From NCBI GenBank assembly GCA_902535165.1, contig CACASE010000001.1, positions 124,001 to 188,000 of the forward strand: a DNA stretch of 64,000 nt, given 5' to 3'. This DNA is from an uncultured Bacteroidota bacterium. GTDB taxonomy: Bacteria; Bacteroidota; Bacteroidia; Flavobacteriales; Flavobacteriaceae. The notes under the pieces were generated by a model that searched no databases, was not told the DNA's origin, and saw only the letters and a list, made by a program, of their open reading frames with translations. The translations under genes and the position numbers were made by a program. Every line of letters starts with the position of its first letter. Position 1 is the stretch's first letter. Shown piece after piece: positions 1 through 7,458 of the stretch.

Positions 1-672
1 TGCAATTGGAAACCAAAGATTTTTTGTGTATACATATGATACTCCAAGTAATATTCCTGCTATAAAAAGCTCTGTAAGTGCAATATAATTTACATTAGGA
101 TTAAAAAAATGTAAAAGTGAAAAAATTGCAGATGAAATAATTAAAGAAATAATTGGGTTAAATGATTGCAGAAGATTCTTTAAAACATAGCCTCTAACAT
201 AAGTTTCTTCAGCAACAGAAACTGCTATAAACAATAGAAATAATAAAATAATATTTTTTAAATCGTAATTAAACTCAATAAATTTAATTTCACCTAATAA
301 TATTAAAATAGTGTAACCAACTGCCATGAGAAGAAGGCCTAGAGTCATGCCTAATATAATATCATTAACCTTTCCTACAAGACTAAAACCTAACTTTATA
401 AAAGGTTCATTATCCACGAATCTCATCAAGATCCATAAAAGCAATATAACACCAATTAAATCAAAGTATTGAATAATTGTATCAGCAGCCAAGAAATCTC
501 TCAAATGTTCAATTTCTAAATATTCATCAAAATCAAAGTCAATAATTCCCCTTTCACCAAGTAAGCTTGATAATCCCACTCCAAAGCCTTGAAAAAAAGA
601 CACAAAAATAAAGAATGGAATAATACTTAAAATGGCTGTAAGCCAGCCCTTGTGGTTGGTAACTTTTTTCAT
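1..672 (-). CDS. CPBP (CAAX/Abi) family intramembrane metalloprotease, C-terminus cut by window edge
   Basis: The reading frame is open from the ATG at 670-672 to the window edge, giving 224 residues of an incomplete protein. It has several membrane segments and the first signature of the CPBP/Abi family, EExxxR (E155, E156, R160), followed by a conserved-looking LHFFNP (H188). In this family the glutamates and histidines form an intramembrane metal site. Bacterial members act on prenylated or other membrane proteins, or in bacteriocin immunity; the substrate here is unknown. The start lies one base after the stop of the serine hydrolase upstream, so the two are almost certainly co-transcribed. 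Family placement is firm; function is inferred. Confidence 0.85.
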   Translation of the reverse strand, partial: MKKVTNHKGWLTAILSIIPFFIFVSFFQGFGVGLSSLLGERGIIDFDFDEYLEIEHLRDFLAADTIIQYFDLIGVILLLWILMRFVDNEPFIKLGFSLVGKVNDIILGMTLGLLLMAVGYTILILLGEIKFIEFNYDLKNIILLFLLFIAVSVAEETYVRGYVLKNLLQSFNPIISLIISSAIFSLLHFFNPNVNYIALTELFIAGILLGVSYVYTKNLWFPIA

Positions 673-673
673 A

Positions 674-2101
674 TTAGTTAAAATCCTTTTTATAAATATT
701 TTGATGTGTTTTGTAAGCTATAACTTTATTATTATCATCTCTAATAATTTTCAATTCTTGTCCTAATTCATTGTTATTTAGAATTTTTTTGAATATGTCT
801 CCCTCAATATGTTTATACAAGCTAATGTATGGGTCATCACTAGGCAATGATACAAGAGCCAAATTATCTCCCCAGGATTGCACATAAGTCTCACTAACCC
901 ACGGTTGTGAAATATACTTCCCCTCAAATTCTTCAAATTTATTTATTTCTTCCCCTTTTTTTAGAGTAACATTACTTAAAATTTCATGAATTCCGTCTAT
1001 ATATTTTGTGGGGGATGTTCCGCTAGAATTAATCATTACAGAGTAAGCAAGTTCTTTATTAGTATTTATATATAATTGAGATCTGTAACCTGGACAAGAT
1101 CCTCCATGGCCAACCCAGTTTTCACCATCAAAATTATAAACTCCAAATCCTAATCCTCTAGTTACAGAAGTTAATTTATCATCCCAATGAATTTCATGCA
1201 TGAGTTTTAAAGTTTGAGGGGATAGAATCTTTTTTTCCAATGACTTTATAAGATCAATTTGCCACCTAGCAAATTTTGCTAAGTCTTCAACATTAGATGT
1301 AAATCCTGCTGCTGCTGCTATTCCATCAGCGTTAAAAAAGTTTACTTTTTCCCTCTCATTATTTCTATTTAGTGAAGAATATCCTAAAGTCAAATTTTTT
1401 CCATAATCCTCAGATGACATATATGTCTTAGTATTATTCATAGACAATGGAATAAGTATGTTTTGATTAACATAATCGTCAAAACTAGTTTGTGTAACCT
1501 CTTCTACTATAAAGCCTAATAAACTGAGACCAAGATTGCTATATTGATAGTATTTCGAAGGAGGATACAACATTTCTTGATTTTCTAACTCATCAATAAC
1601 ATCTTGTTTTGTTGGAAATGGGAAATCTGGCCATGACCAATATGGATGATTAGATTCTCTTGGTAATCCTGATGAATGCGAAAGAATAGACTTAATTGTT
1701 AATTCAGGAGCATCTTTAAAATCATTGTTTATGTCAAACCAAGGTAAAACTTTTTGAATTGGATCATCTAGGTTGATTTTTCCATCCTCAACCAATTGCA
1801 TTATTGCTACAGCTGTAAATAATTTTGAAATTGAGCAAATACTAAAGGTGTTTTCAACTTTCATTGGTTGGACTCCATTAGAAAAACCAAACGAACCAGC
1901 CCATTTAGTTTCGTTTTTATCTGTTACTAAAGCTGTTAAGCCAGGAAGTTTTTCATAATCTTTTTGGGCTTCTAGCCAATAATCAATTAGCTGAAAAGCT
2001 TCTGAGTATTCTTTATTATCAAAATTTATATTTTCTGATTTGTAATAAGTAGAATCACATGAGTAAATAAAAATTAAAATTAGAAGTAAAAAATTTTTCA
2101 T
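674..2101 (-). CDS. Serine hydrolase lipoprotein, beta-lactamase / class C PBP fold
   Basis: This 475-residue protein carries a lipoprotein signal with Cys15 in the motif YSC. The penicillin-binding/beta-lactamase fold shows all three signature elements: SxxK at S90-I-S-K93, YxN at Y187-S-N189 and HGG at H332-334. Such proteins are commonly D,D-peptidases, esterases or amidohydrolases; no sequence feature here decides between them, and a true beta-lactamase role should not be assumed. The last ~80 residues form the small extra domain common in this family. It leads an operon with the CPBP protease and has a TAnnTTTG match 14 bases upstream of its start. A second serine hydrolase lies at 13814-15298. 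Confidence 0.9.
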   Translation of the reverse strand: MKNFLLLILIFIYSCDSTYYKSENINFDNKEYSEAFQLIDYWLEAQKDYEKLPGLTALVTDKNETKWAGSFGFSNGVQPMKVENTFSICSISKLFTAVAIMQLVEDGKINLDDPIQKVLPWFDINNDFKDAPELTIKSILSHSSGLPRESNHPYWSWPDFPFPTKQDVIDELENQEMLYPPSKYYQYSNLGLSLLGFIVEEVTQTSFDDYVNQNILIPLSMNNTKTYMSSEDYGKNLTLGYSSLNRNNEREKVNFFNADGIAAAAGFTSNVEDLAKFARWQIDLIKSLEKKILSPQTLKLMHEIHWDDKLTSVTRGLGFGVYNFDGENWVGHGGSCPGYRSQLYINTNKELAYSVMINSSGTSPTKYIDGIHEILSNVTLKKGEEINKFEEFEGKYISQPWVSETYVQSWGDNLALVSLPSDDPYISLYKHIEGDIFKKILNNNELGQELKIIRDDNNKVIAYKTHQNIYKKDFN

Positions 2102-2114
2102 AAATAGAATTTAT

Positions 2115-2122
2115 CAAATATA
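2115..2122 (-). promoter_or_regulatory. -7 promoter element, TAnnTTTG type, for the serine hydrolase
   Basis: On the minus strand the bases read TATATTTG, a full match to the Bacteroidota -7 consensus TAnnTTTG, ending 14 bases before the serine hydrolase start. No good TTG was found at the expected -33 spacing, so only the -7 half is supported. Confidence 0.45.
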
Positions 2123-2140
2123 ATTTTAATAAGCAATTTG

Positions 2141-2148
2141 TATTTTTG
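2141..2148 (+). promoter_or_regulatory. -7 promoter element, TAnnTTTG type, for the DUF4286 gene
   Basis: TATTTTTG matches the Bacteroidota -7 consensus and ends 5 bases before the ATG at 2154, which would give a very short leader. With the minus-strand element at 2115-2122 it makes a bidirectional promoter region of only 52 bases. Confidence 0.45.
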
Positions 2149-2153
2149 AAAAG

Positions 2154-2468
2154 ATGAATATTTATAACGTGACCTTTATAGTTGAAAATGAAATTGAGAA
2201 AGATTGGGCAGAATATTTAGATAGAGAAATACTTCCTGATCTTGGAAAAAATGTTCATCAAATCGATCTACTAAAAGTTACTTTTGAAGAGGGCACAAAC
2301 AATGTCAAGGGCACAACTTTTACAGTACAGTTTTATTGTATTGACAACGAAATGATTAAATGGGTGAAAGAAATTGGTCACCAAATTTTACTGCAAAAAC
2401 TACACAGGAAATTCACAAAACATTGGGTAGCTTTTGCCAGTAAACTTCAATTTATAAAATCGTATTAA
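2154..2468 (+). CDS. DUF4286 family protein
   Basis: A 104-residue soluble protein with no signal peptide. The opening pattern, a beta strand with NVTFIVE followed by an acidic helix with WAEYLDREILPD, and the overall length fit the DUF4286 family, which is frequent in Bacteroidota and has no known function. The predicted fold is ferredoxin-like alpha/beta, inferred from strand and helix alternation. Its stop codon overlaps the stop of the convergent cupredoxin gene, sharing the four bases TTAA at 2465-2468. Confidence in the gene is high; the role is unknown. Confidence 0.8.
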   Translation: MNIYNVTFIVENEIEKDWAEYLDREILPDLGKNVHQIDLLKVTFEEGTNNVKGTTFTVQFYCIDNEMIKWVKEIGHQILLQKLHRKFTKHWVAFASKLQFIKSY

Positions 2469-2908
2469 TTAACTACTGTAATTACTCCAAACATGTTTGT
2501 ATGCTTTGAACAAACATAATAATAAGTACCAGCAGATGATGGCTTCCAAGTAACATTTCCATTCACAGTACCATTATTAGAAACTCCATTAATTTGATCT
2601 CCGGTACCTAAGCTAGCTTTTGTCTTCAAATAAAAGGGGTGTCCAGATGCCGTAACCATAAAGGTGATTTGATCACCTACTTTAAATTTTATAGCTGGAT
2701 CATTTCCTGAAACGTTACCGTCTCTGTCTTTTCCACTTAATTTATAATCACTCATTCCATTGGATGTTACCGAAATATTGTAACCAGTGACAGATGACTG
2801 ATTATTATTGTTATTATTATAGTTATTAGATCCGTAACCATCGTCTTCAGAACCTGAGGAACAACCCACAATTAATGCTATAATTAAGAAAATTTTTAAT
2901 TGTTTCAT
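2465..2908 (-). CDS. Cupredoxin-like (type I copper) lipoprotein
   Basis: The start is set at the ATG ending at 2908, which begins MKQLKIF and gives a normal lipoprotein signal with Cys16 (LIVGC); the open frame upstream adds 12 unlikely residues. The 147-residue product has an Asn-rich linker (about 30-37), then a beta domain with H90, C133, H136 and M139. These sit in GHPFYL and YYVCSKHTNM, the four-ligand arrangement of plastocyanin/azurin-type blue copper sites. It is probably a small periplasm-facing electron carrier or copper protein on the outer or inner membrane. A paralogue lies at 11583-11960. Copper binding is inferred from the ligands. Confidence 0.85.
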   Translation of the reverse strand: MKQLKIFLIIALIVGCSSGSEDDGYGSNNYNNNNNNQSSVTGYNISVTSNGMSDYKLSGKDRDGNVSGNDPAIKFKVGDQITFMVTASGHPFYLKTKASLGTGDQINGVSNNGTVNGNVTWKPSSAGTYYYVCSKHTNMFGVITVVN

Positions 2909-3013
2909 TTTAATTTTTGATTTATTTTCCAATAATGATGCCAAGTTTATACCTATTCAGTTAATTTATTGTGGCACATCTTTTGTAATGTACAAATCAA
3001 ACAAATACTAACT

Positions 3014-3622
3014 ATGAAAAATCTTATAGTTATTGGTCATCCAGACAAACAATCCTTTTGCTACAATGGAATATTCAAAAAAGTTAAGATTGAAATTGAA
3101 TTAAGAAAAGAAGAATTAGAGGTGATTGATTTATATAGAGATAGTTTTTTAAGACCAAGAAAAAAACTGATAAAAAAGTACCAGAGTTTAGTTACATGGT
3201 GTGATAGGATTTACATAATTTCACCTGTGTGGTGGTTTAGATTGACACCAAGAATGGAAGTTTTTTTTGATGAAGTTTTCACGCCAGGTTATGCATATAA
3301 GTTTGTAAACATAACTAAGACTTACGCTTATCCGGTTCCTTTCCTAAAGGATAAAAAGCTTCGTACCTACATAACACATGGTTCTCCTGCTTTACCCGTG
3401 CTTACTTTGTACGTCAATTCTGTAAAATTAAGACTTGTTATGGGTGTTTACTCATTTGTTTTTGGCTGGAAGCTGTCTTTATTTACAAAAACTAAACAAT
3501 TTTGGTCGGTCCCATTTGTTTCAGACAAAAAAAGAAAAAAATATTTAAAGTCAGTTGAAAGAGATATGAGGAGAGACCTAGGACCATTAACAAAGAAACA
3601 AAAAGAGATATTATCAGCTTAA
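3014..3622 (+). CDS. Flavodoxin-fold NAD(P)H dehydrogenase (quinone) family protein
   Basis: The ATG at 3014 (MKNLIVIGHPDK) is preferred over the upstream in-frame start at 2969, because it places the family's first beta strand at the N-terminus. The 202-residue protein has the pattern of the Flavodoxin_2/NQO1 group: IGHPDKQSF binding the FMN or FAD phosphate, a WCDRIYIISPVWWF strand, and RTYITHGSP around the active site. Members reduce quinones or similar acceptors with NAD(P)H. It is followed 10 bases later by a small membrane protein, so they may form one unit. The electron acceptor cannot be told from sequence. Confidence 0.82.
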   Translation: MKNLIVIGHPDKQSFCYNGIFKKVKIEIELRKEELEVIDLYRDSFLRPRKKLIKKYQSLVTWCDRIYIISPVWWFRLTPRMEVFFDEVFTPGYAYKFVNITKTYAYPVPFLKDKKLRTYITHGSPALPVLTLYVNSVKLRLVMGVYSFVFGWKLSLFTKTKQFWSVPFVSDKKRKKYLKSVERDMRRDLGPLTKKQKEILSA

Positions 3623-3632
3623 TTTTAACACT

Positions 3633-4061
3633 ATGCCAATGAGAATAATGCATAATTTTAACACTAATGATTACCTGGTTAGAATACCGATTTTCATTAT
3701 ATTTTTTTGGTTTGGTTTACTAAAAATATTGGACATGTCTCCTGCACAGCAATTTGTTCAAGATACTGTATATTGGATGCCTTTTTTAAGTGCAGAAAAT
3801 TGGACATATGTTATTGGTCTTTGGGAAATGTTAATTGCACTATGTTTCTTATTCAAGAAAACAACAATAATTGCAATGATATTACTGTTTATTCAGATGA
3901 GTGGTACATTTTTACCATTAGTTATATTACCTGAAGTTACATTTCAAGATTCAAACCCGTTTTTTCCAACTTTAGAGGGGCAATACATAATTAAAAATAT
4001 CATAATTATAACAGCTGCTTTAGTTATAGGTAGAACATATTTGAAAGTTAAATTAATATGA
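3633..4061 (+). CDS. DoxX/DUF417-like small integral membrane protein
   Basis: This 142-residue protein has four predicted membrane segments, with short motifs such as WFGLLKI and the ending LEGQYIIKN before the last helix. Both are typical of the DUF417 (YkgB) branch of the DoxX-like superfamily. The molecular role of that branch is not known; some DoxX relatives take part in redox or quinone-linked processes, which would fit the reductase next door, but this is speculation. Its stop codon overlaps the next small start by the ATGA arrangement, so translation is probably coupled. Confidence 0.7.
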   Translation: MPMRIMHNFNTNDYLVRIPIFIIFFWFGLLKILDMSPAQQFVQDTVYWMPFLSAENWTYVIGLWEMLIALCFLFKKTTIIAMILLFIQMSGTFLPLVILPEVTFQDSNPFFPTLEGQYIIKNIIIITAALVIGRTYLKVKLI

Positions 4062-4174
4062 TAAGTTTAATAGGATATAAAAGCGATATTATAGTGTATA
4101 TATGGATTTTGTTAATTATATATGCTGTTGTTAGATCAATTTTGAATAAATTTAGTAAAAAGAAACAAAAATAA
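4058..4174 (+). CDS. Tiny membrane protein, 38 residues
   Basis: The ATG at 4058 overlaps the stop of the preceding membrane protein (ATGA). The product has one hydrophobic helix (VYIWILLIIYAVV) and a Lys-rich C-terminus, as expected for an inner-membrane protein with a cytoplasmic tail. No family is recognised. Tight packing with two further tiny membrane genes supports it as real. Confidence 0.5.
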   Translation: MISLIGYKSDIIVYIWILLIIYAVVRSILNKFSKKKQK

Positions 4175-4176
4175 TT

Positions 4177-4347
4177 ATGGCAAAATTTTTCTTAAAATAT
4201 TATCCTATCATTTTAGCATTTATTTCATTTTTATTCTCTGTATCTCTGTGGTTTAGCGGAGATAAACTGGGTGGAATATTTGTTGGTATCTGGGTTCCAT
4301 CAATACTGGCATTATCAATTAGTATCAGACAAAGGCGAGGAAAATAA
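4177..4347 (+). CDS. Small two-helix membrane protein, 56 residues
   Basis: It starts two bases after the previous stop. It has two hydrophobic segments (about 9-26 and 33-50) joined by SGDKLGG, then RQRRGK at the end. This hairpin shape is common for unannotated small membrane proteins in Flavobacteriia. No family or function recognised. Confidence 0.5.
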   Translation: MAKFFLKYYPIILAFISFLFSVSLWFSGDKLGGIFVGIWVPSILALSISIRQRRGK

Positions 4348-4353
4348 ACTAAT

Positions 4354-4494
4354 ATGGATTTAATAATTTTCATAGTCGGATTTTTGATTTTTGTAATTTA
4401 TTTAGTTGCATTTCTAACTGTAATTTACAGGCAAAATAAAATTCAGGATGAAGAACTTGAAAATGATCCTGAAATGCCAAATAAAAGCTTCTAA
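4354..4494 (+). CDS. Tiny membrane protein with acidic tail, 46 residues
   Basis: One long hydrophobic helix (about 3-25) is followed by YRQNK and an acidic tail, EELENDPE. The gene starts six bases after the previous stop, the third in a row of tiny membrane genes. The single helix plus charged tail resembles small accessory subunits of membrane complexes, but no partner can be named from this sequence. Confidence 0.5.
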   Translation: MDLIIFIVGFLIFVIYLVAFLTVIYRQNKIQDEELENDPEMPNKSF

Positions 4495-4536
4495 ATCATT
4501 AGCGTTAATGATTTGATTTTTCTATTTTCGAAATTG

Positions 4537-5160
4537 ATGAAAGATTCAGTTGACGAAGAATTTTGGAATTGGACAACTCATTTTGCAGGTATTATCTTAA
4601 CTATAATTGGTACTCCCTTTTTAATTTTTTTTAATAATAATTATACAACGCTAAGTGCTCTAAGTATTATTTTTTTTTCACTTGGACTCTTGCTCGTATA
4701 TTGTTCATCTACTCTATATCATTTTGTAGCTGAATCTAATCTTAAAGAAAAGCTTAGGATTTTTGATCATGTAAGTATCTATTACTTAATTACAGGATCT
4801 TATGCTCCAGTATGCTTAATTACATTATACGATTATTCTGGTTTAACAATTTTTTTTACAGTTCTAACCTTATCAATTATTGGAACTTTATTTAAGATTA
4901 TTAACAAGAATAGATATGAAAAAGCATCTCTTATACTTTATCTTTTTTTAGGGTGGCTTATAATTTTTGACATTCAAACACTATTCAATTTAATTGATGC
5001 CAATGCAAAAAATCTAGTAATCTTAGGCGGAGTCTTCTACACGGTTGGAGTATTTTTTTATTTATCAGAAAGCATAAAGAATAATCATGCTATATGGCAT
5101 GTATTTGTTCTTTTTGGTAGTATTAGCCACTATTTCCTAATGCTTTTTTATATTATTTAA
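4537..5160 (+). CDS. HlyIII/PAQR family integral membrane protein
   Basis: The ATG at 4537 gives 207 residues beginning MKDSVDEEFWN; the frame can also open at a TTG at 4513, which is less likely. Seven hydrophobic segments are visible. Family motifs are present: SSTLYH at the end of the second helix, FDHVSIYYLITGSYAPV, and a late HAIWH followed by SHYF. The Ser, Asp and His residues form the zinc site of the PAQR/hemolysin III superfamily. The name hemolysin III is historical; the bacterial role is unclear, perhaps lipid hydrolysis or membrane homeostasis. The 3' end overlaps the convergent DUF2834 gene by eight bases. Confidence 0.85.
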   Translation: MKDSVDEEFWNWTTHFAGIILTIIGTPFLIFFNNNYTTLSALSIIFFSLGLLLVYCSSTLYHFVAESNLKEKLRIFDHVSIYYLITGSYAPVCLITLYDYSGLTIFFTVLTLSIIGTLFKIINKNRYEKASLILYLFLGWLIIFDIQTLFNLIDANAKNLVILGGVFYTVGVFFYLSESIKNNHAIWHVFVLFGSISHYFLMLFYII

Positions 5161-5476
5161 ATTTATTTTTTAATACTTCGAAATTGTCATAAAAATAAAA
5201 TGGCAATGCTAAAGAAAAACCAACAGTAAACATGCAAAGCATATATTTAAAAATTTTGAAAGGCTTTTTATAAAAGCTATAAATAATAAAAATAAAGAAG
5301 GTAAGTGCTGCGACACCTAAATCAGCAGATAACATTGATGATGCATAATTTGAGTTAGCTTCAGCAAAAAATTCAGTTAAAGACCACTCCCAGTTCTTTT
5401 GTTCTAAATATTTGTAAAGATTATAATATGGAAGTGCAATTCCTAAAAAACATAATAATAAAAATATTTTTTTCAT
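5153..5476 (-). CDS. DUF2834-like membrane protein
   Basis: A 107-residue protein with three hydrophobic helices. The pattern LCFLGIALPYYNL, then an amphipathic stretch with LTEFFAEANSN, then GFSLALPFYFY at the end of the last helix, matches DUF2834, a family of small membrane proteins of unknown function. It is convergent with the HlyIII gene and overlaps it by eight bases. Confidence 0.7.
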   Translation of the reverse strand: MKKIFLLLCFLGIALPYYNLYKYLEQKNWEWSLTEFFAEANSNYASSMLSADLGVAALTFFIFIIYSFYKKPFKIFKYMLCMFTVGFSLALPFYFYDNFEVLKNKFK

Positions 5477-5501
5477 AAGATAGTATTTAATTAAAATTCT
5501 T

Positions 5502-5675
5502 TTATTTTACTTTAAACTTAAAAGTAATTAAGGCTAAAAAAAAGCTCACGAATCCTCCAATTACATATGGGTAATCTATAAATGATAAGTTTGTGTAAAA
5601 TTCATATACTATAAAAAAACAGAAAATTGTAGCAAGCATAAATAATGAAAATAAAATCCATTTTAATATTCTCAT
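5502..5675 (-). CDS. Small two-helix membrane protein, 57 residues
   Basis: The open frame extends upstream to 5729, but the ATG at 5675 (MRILKW) gives a natural N-terminus for a membrane protein. There are two hydrophobic helices (about 4-23 and 33-52) and a final KFKVK. No family recognised. It lies between DUF2834 and the oxidoreductase on the same strand. Confidence 0.5.
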   Translation of the reverse strand: MRILKWILFSLFMLATIFCFFIVYEFYTNLSFIDYPYVIGGFVSFFLALITFKFKVK

Positions 5676-5809
5676 ATTATAAATATAAAAATTAATCTCC
5701 TCCCCAGCTATCTTGAAAAAAATTCCCACACCAAGCTATGCCCAAAGATATAATGTGATAATGACTATAAATCCAATTACCATTTTCTTTTTTATACTCA
5801 CTTATTTCT

Positions 5810-6886
5810 TTAGTTATCAATTAAAACTTGCTTGCCTAACTTGACAGACTTATCGGCTGCTAAAACAATTTTCATGCTATTTATAACGGCTTCCAATTGA
5901 GAATTTAAATCTAGGTCTTTAATGATTGCTTGTAATAGAAATTCTTGTTCAAGCTTACACAATTCATCATGATTTGGCTCATTTGAAGTGTTGACATATT
6001 TATCTTCAAATTTAAATTTACCATCATCGCTACGATCTTGATAATGAATCAATAACTTATTTGTTTTAGTATGACTGTCAATATTTGAACTTGAAATATC
6101 ATCATCATTTTTTGGTTCAACAATACTAACAGATCCCTTTGGTCCAATAACATCTTTAATAAAGAAAGCTGTTTCACTTATCATTGGTCCCCAACCAGAC
6201 TCATACCACCCCACAGAGCCATCTTCAAAGACAACTTGTAAGTGTCCATAATTGTACATTTTTTTATCAATTTCTTCTGTCAATCTTGCGCCAACAGCAT
6301 TAACATAAACAGGTTTTGATTTTGTCATTTGGCACATAATATCTACATAATGAACACCACAATCTACAATTGGGCTTGTAGAATTCATCAAATTTTTGTG
6401 GATAATCCATTGCTCTCCTGAACTTTGTTGATTTAAATTCATTCTCATGACAAGTGGAGTTCCCAAGGAATGTGAAATCTCAATAAGTTTTTTCCATGCT
6501 GGGTGATACCTAAGTATATAACCAACTACTACTTTTTTGTTTTTTTTCTTTGCTAATTCTATTATTTCCAATGCGTCATCAATTGTCTCAGCTAAAGGTT
6601 TTTCTATAAAAATATGAGCTCCATGATTAAGACTTTTAATTGCATAATCTTTATGACTTTCTGTATAGGTATTGATAGATACGACATCCGGATTAGTTTC
6701 TAATAAAGCTTTTTCAAAATTGTCAAATTCTGTAATACCACCTAATTCTTTGGATAAAGGTGATCTTCTTTTAGCTGTATTTGAAACCAATCCAACTAGC
6801 TCAAATTCTGAAATATCATTATAAGCTTTTGCATGAGCACTTCCCATGTTTCCAACACCTACAACAAGTACTTTATATTTTTTCAT
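5810..6886 (-). CDS. Gfo/Idh/MocA family NAD(P)-dependent oxidoreductase
   Basis: A 358-residue cytoplasmic enzyme. The N-terminal Rossmann domain has the dinucleotide motif GVGNMG (residues 10-15), and EKP at 95-97 is the conserved active-site motif of the family. The C-terminal half forms the large beta-sheet domain; DCGVHYVDIM contains the catalytic-type Asp/His arrangement. Members oxidise or reduce sugars, inositols or related compounds. The substrate cannot be deduced, and no sugar-pathway genes adjoin it. It may take part in amino-sugar or glycan metabolism, given the other glycan genes in the window, but this is a guess. Confidence 0.88.
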   Translation of the reverse strand: MKKYKVLVVGVGNMGSAHAKAYNDISEFELVGLVSNTAKRRSPLSKELGGITEFDNFEKALLETNPDVVSINTYTESHKDYAIKSLNHGAHIFIEKPLAETIDDALEIIELAKKKNKKVVVGYILRYHPAWKKLIEISHSLGTPLVMRMNLNQQSSGEQWIIHKNLMNSTSPIVDCGVHYVDIMCQMTKSKPVYVNAVGARLTEEIDKKMYNYGHLQVVFEDGSVGWYESGWGPMISETAFFIKDVIGPKGSVSIVEPKNDDDISSSNIDSHTKTNKLLIHYQDRSDDGKFKFEDKYVNTSNEPNHDELCKLEQEFLLQAIIKDLDLNSQLEAVINSMKIVLAADKSVKLGKQVLIDN

Positions 6887-6947
6887 ATTAATAAAGAAAA
6901 TTAATGATTTTTTAAGATTATAATATGGTAGTTAGTTTAAAAAAAAT

Positions 6948-6955
6948 TAAGTTTG
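6948..6955 (+). promoter_or_regulatory. -7 promoter element, TAnnTTTG type, for the tiny gene at 6974
   Basis: TAAGTTTG is a full match to the Bacteroidota -7 consensus and lies 18 bases before the ATG at 6974. No clear TTG box was found upstream. Confidence 0.4.
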
Positions 6956-6973
6956 CGCAAATTTGAAATTGCT

Positions 6974-7117
6974 ATGAGTATTGATAATCAAAAAAACGGA
7001 AATAATCAGCTTAATTCAATTAGAAATGAATTTAATGATAGAACGAAAAAGAAGTTTTTCTTAGGTAATTCAACTAGGGTTTATTGGTCTAATCATAGAA
7101 GATTTAGAACAATATAA
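6974..7117 (+). CDS. Tiny basic protein, 47 residues
   Basis: This short frame starts 18 bases after a TAnnTTTG promoter match. The product is Asn-rich at the start (QKNGNNQLNS) and basic with aromatics at the end (TRVYWSNHRRFRTI). It has no membrane segment or signal, so it is probably cytoplasmic and may bind nucleic acid; no family is recognised. Together with the next gene it fills most of the 572 bases between the oxidoreductase and the ATP-grasp start. Confidence 0.45.
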   Translation: MSIDNQKNGNNQLNSIRNEFNDRTKKKFFLGNSTRVYWSNHRRFRTI

Positions 7118-7177
7118 ACTAAGATAGCTTGTTGCTTTTATTGTAAATTTTTAAATTTAATAACTAAAGCACTTTGT

Positions 7178-7309
7178 ATGTCAAGTAAATTTTTCGGAAA
7201 TAGAACTGAAAAGCAGTCCATAAAAAAAAAGGGCACTAAACAAAAATTCAACAACAAAAGTAACAAGGCCAAAGCCGGTGGTGTTAGAAAAGTTGGAAGA
7301 GGTGGTTAG
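7178..7309 (+). CDS. Tiny strongly basic protein with GGVRK-GRGG tail, 43 residues
   Basis: The product is dominated by Lys, Arg, Asn and Gly and ends in GGVRKVGRGG. That composition is like ribosome- or RNA-associated tails, so cytoplasmic nucleic-acid binding is a fair inference. It is not the ribosomal protein THX, whose sequence pattern differs. A run of eight or more A residues within the gene encodes lysines. It is unclear whether it shares a transcript with the gene upstream (60-base gap) or the ATP-grasp operon downstream (149-base gap). Confidence 0.5.
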   Translation: MSSKFFGNRTEKQSIKKKGTKQKFNNKSNKAKAGGVRKVGRGG

Positions 7310-7458
7310 AAGGTCTTTATTTGTATTGATAATTTTTGATATAAAAAAAAATAAAAATTTAATTTTTTCATATTAATTTTTGTCAACTTCATAATAATTA
7401 GATTAAATCTGCTCAATTAAATAATACTAATTTTTTGATTTTATACCTTATTGATATA

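Noticed and set aside
674-2101. Antibiotic-resistance beta-lactamase
   Set aside because: The fold is shared with many peptidases and esterases; nothing in the sequence supports drug resistance.
2810-2835. TTATTA-type microsatellite
   Set aside because: It only encodes the Asn linker of the cupredoxin lipoprotein; no sign of phase variation beyond low complexity.
5736-5783. 15-codon hydrophobic peptide on the minus strand
   Set aside because: Too short to separate from chance in AT-rich DNA.
5692-5820. Minus-strand frame of 42 codons beginning at TTG, ending in WGGD
   Set aside because: It overlaps the end of the oxidoreductase and the upstream part of the next small gene, has no ATG and no recognised family.
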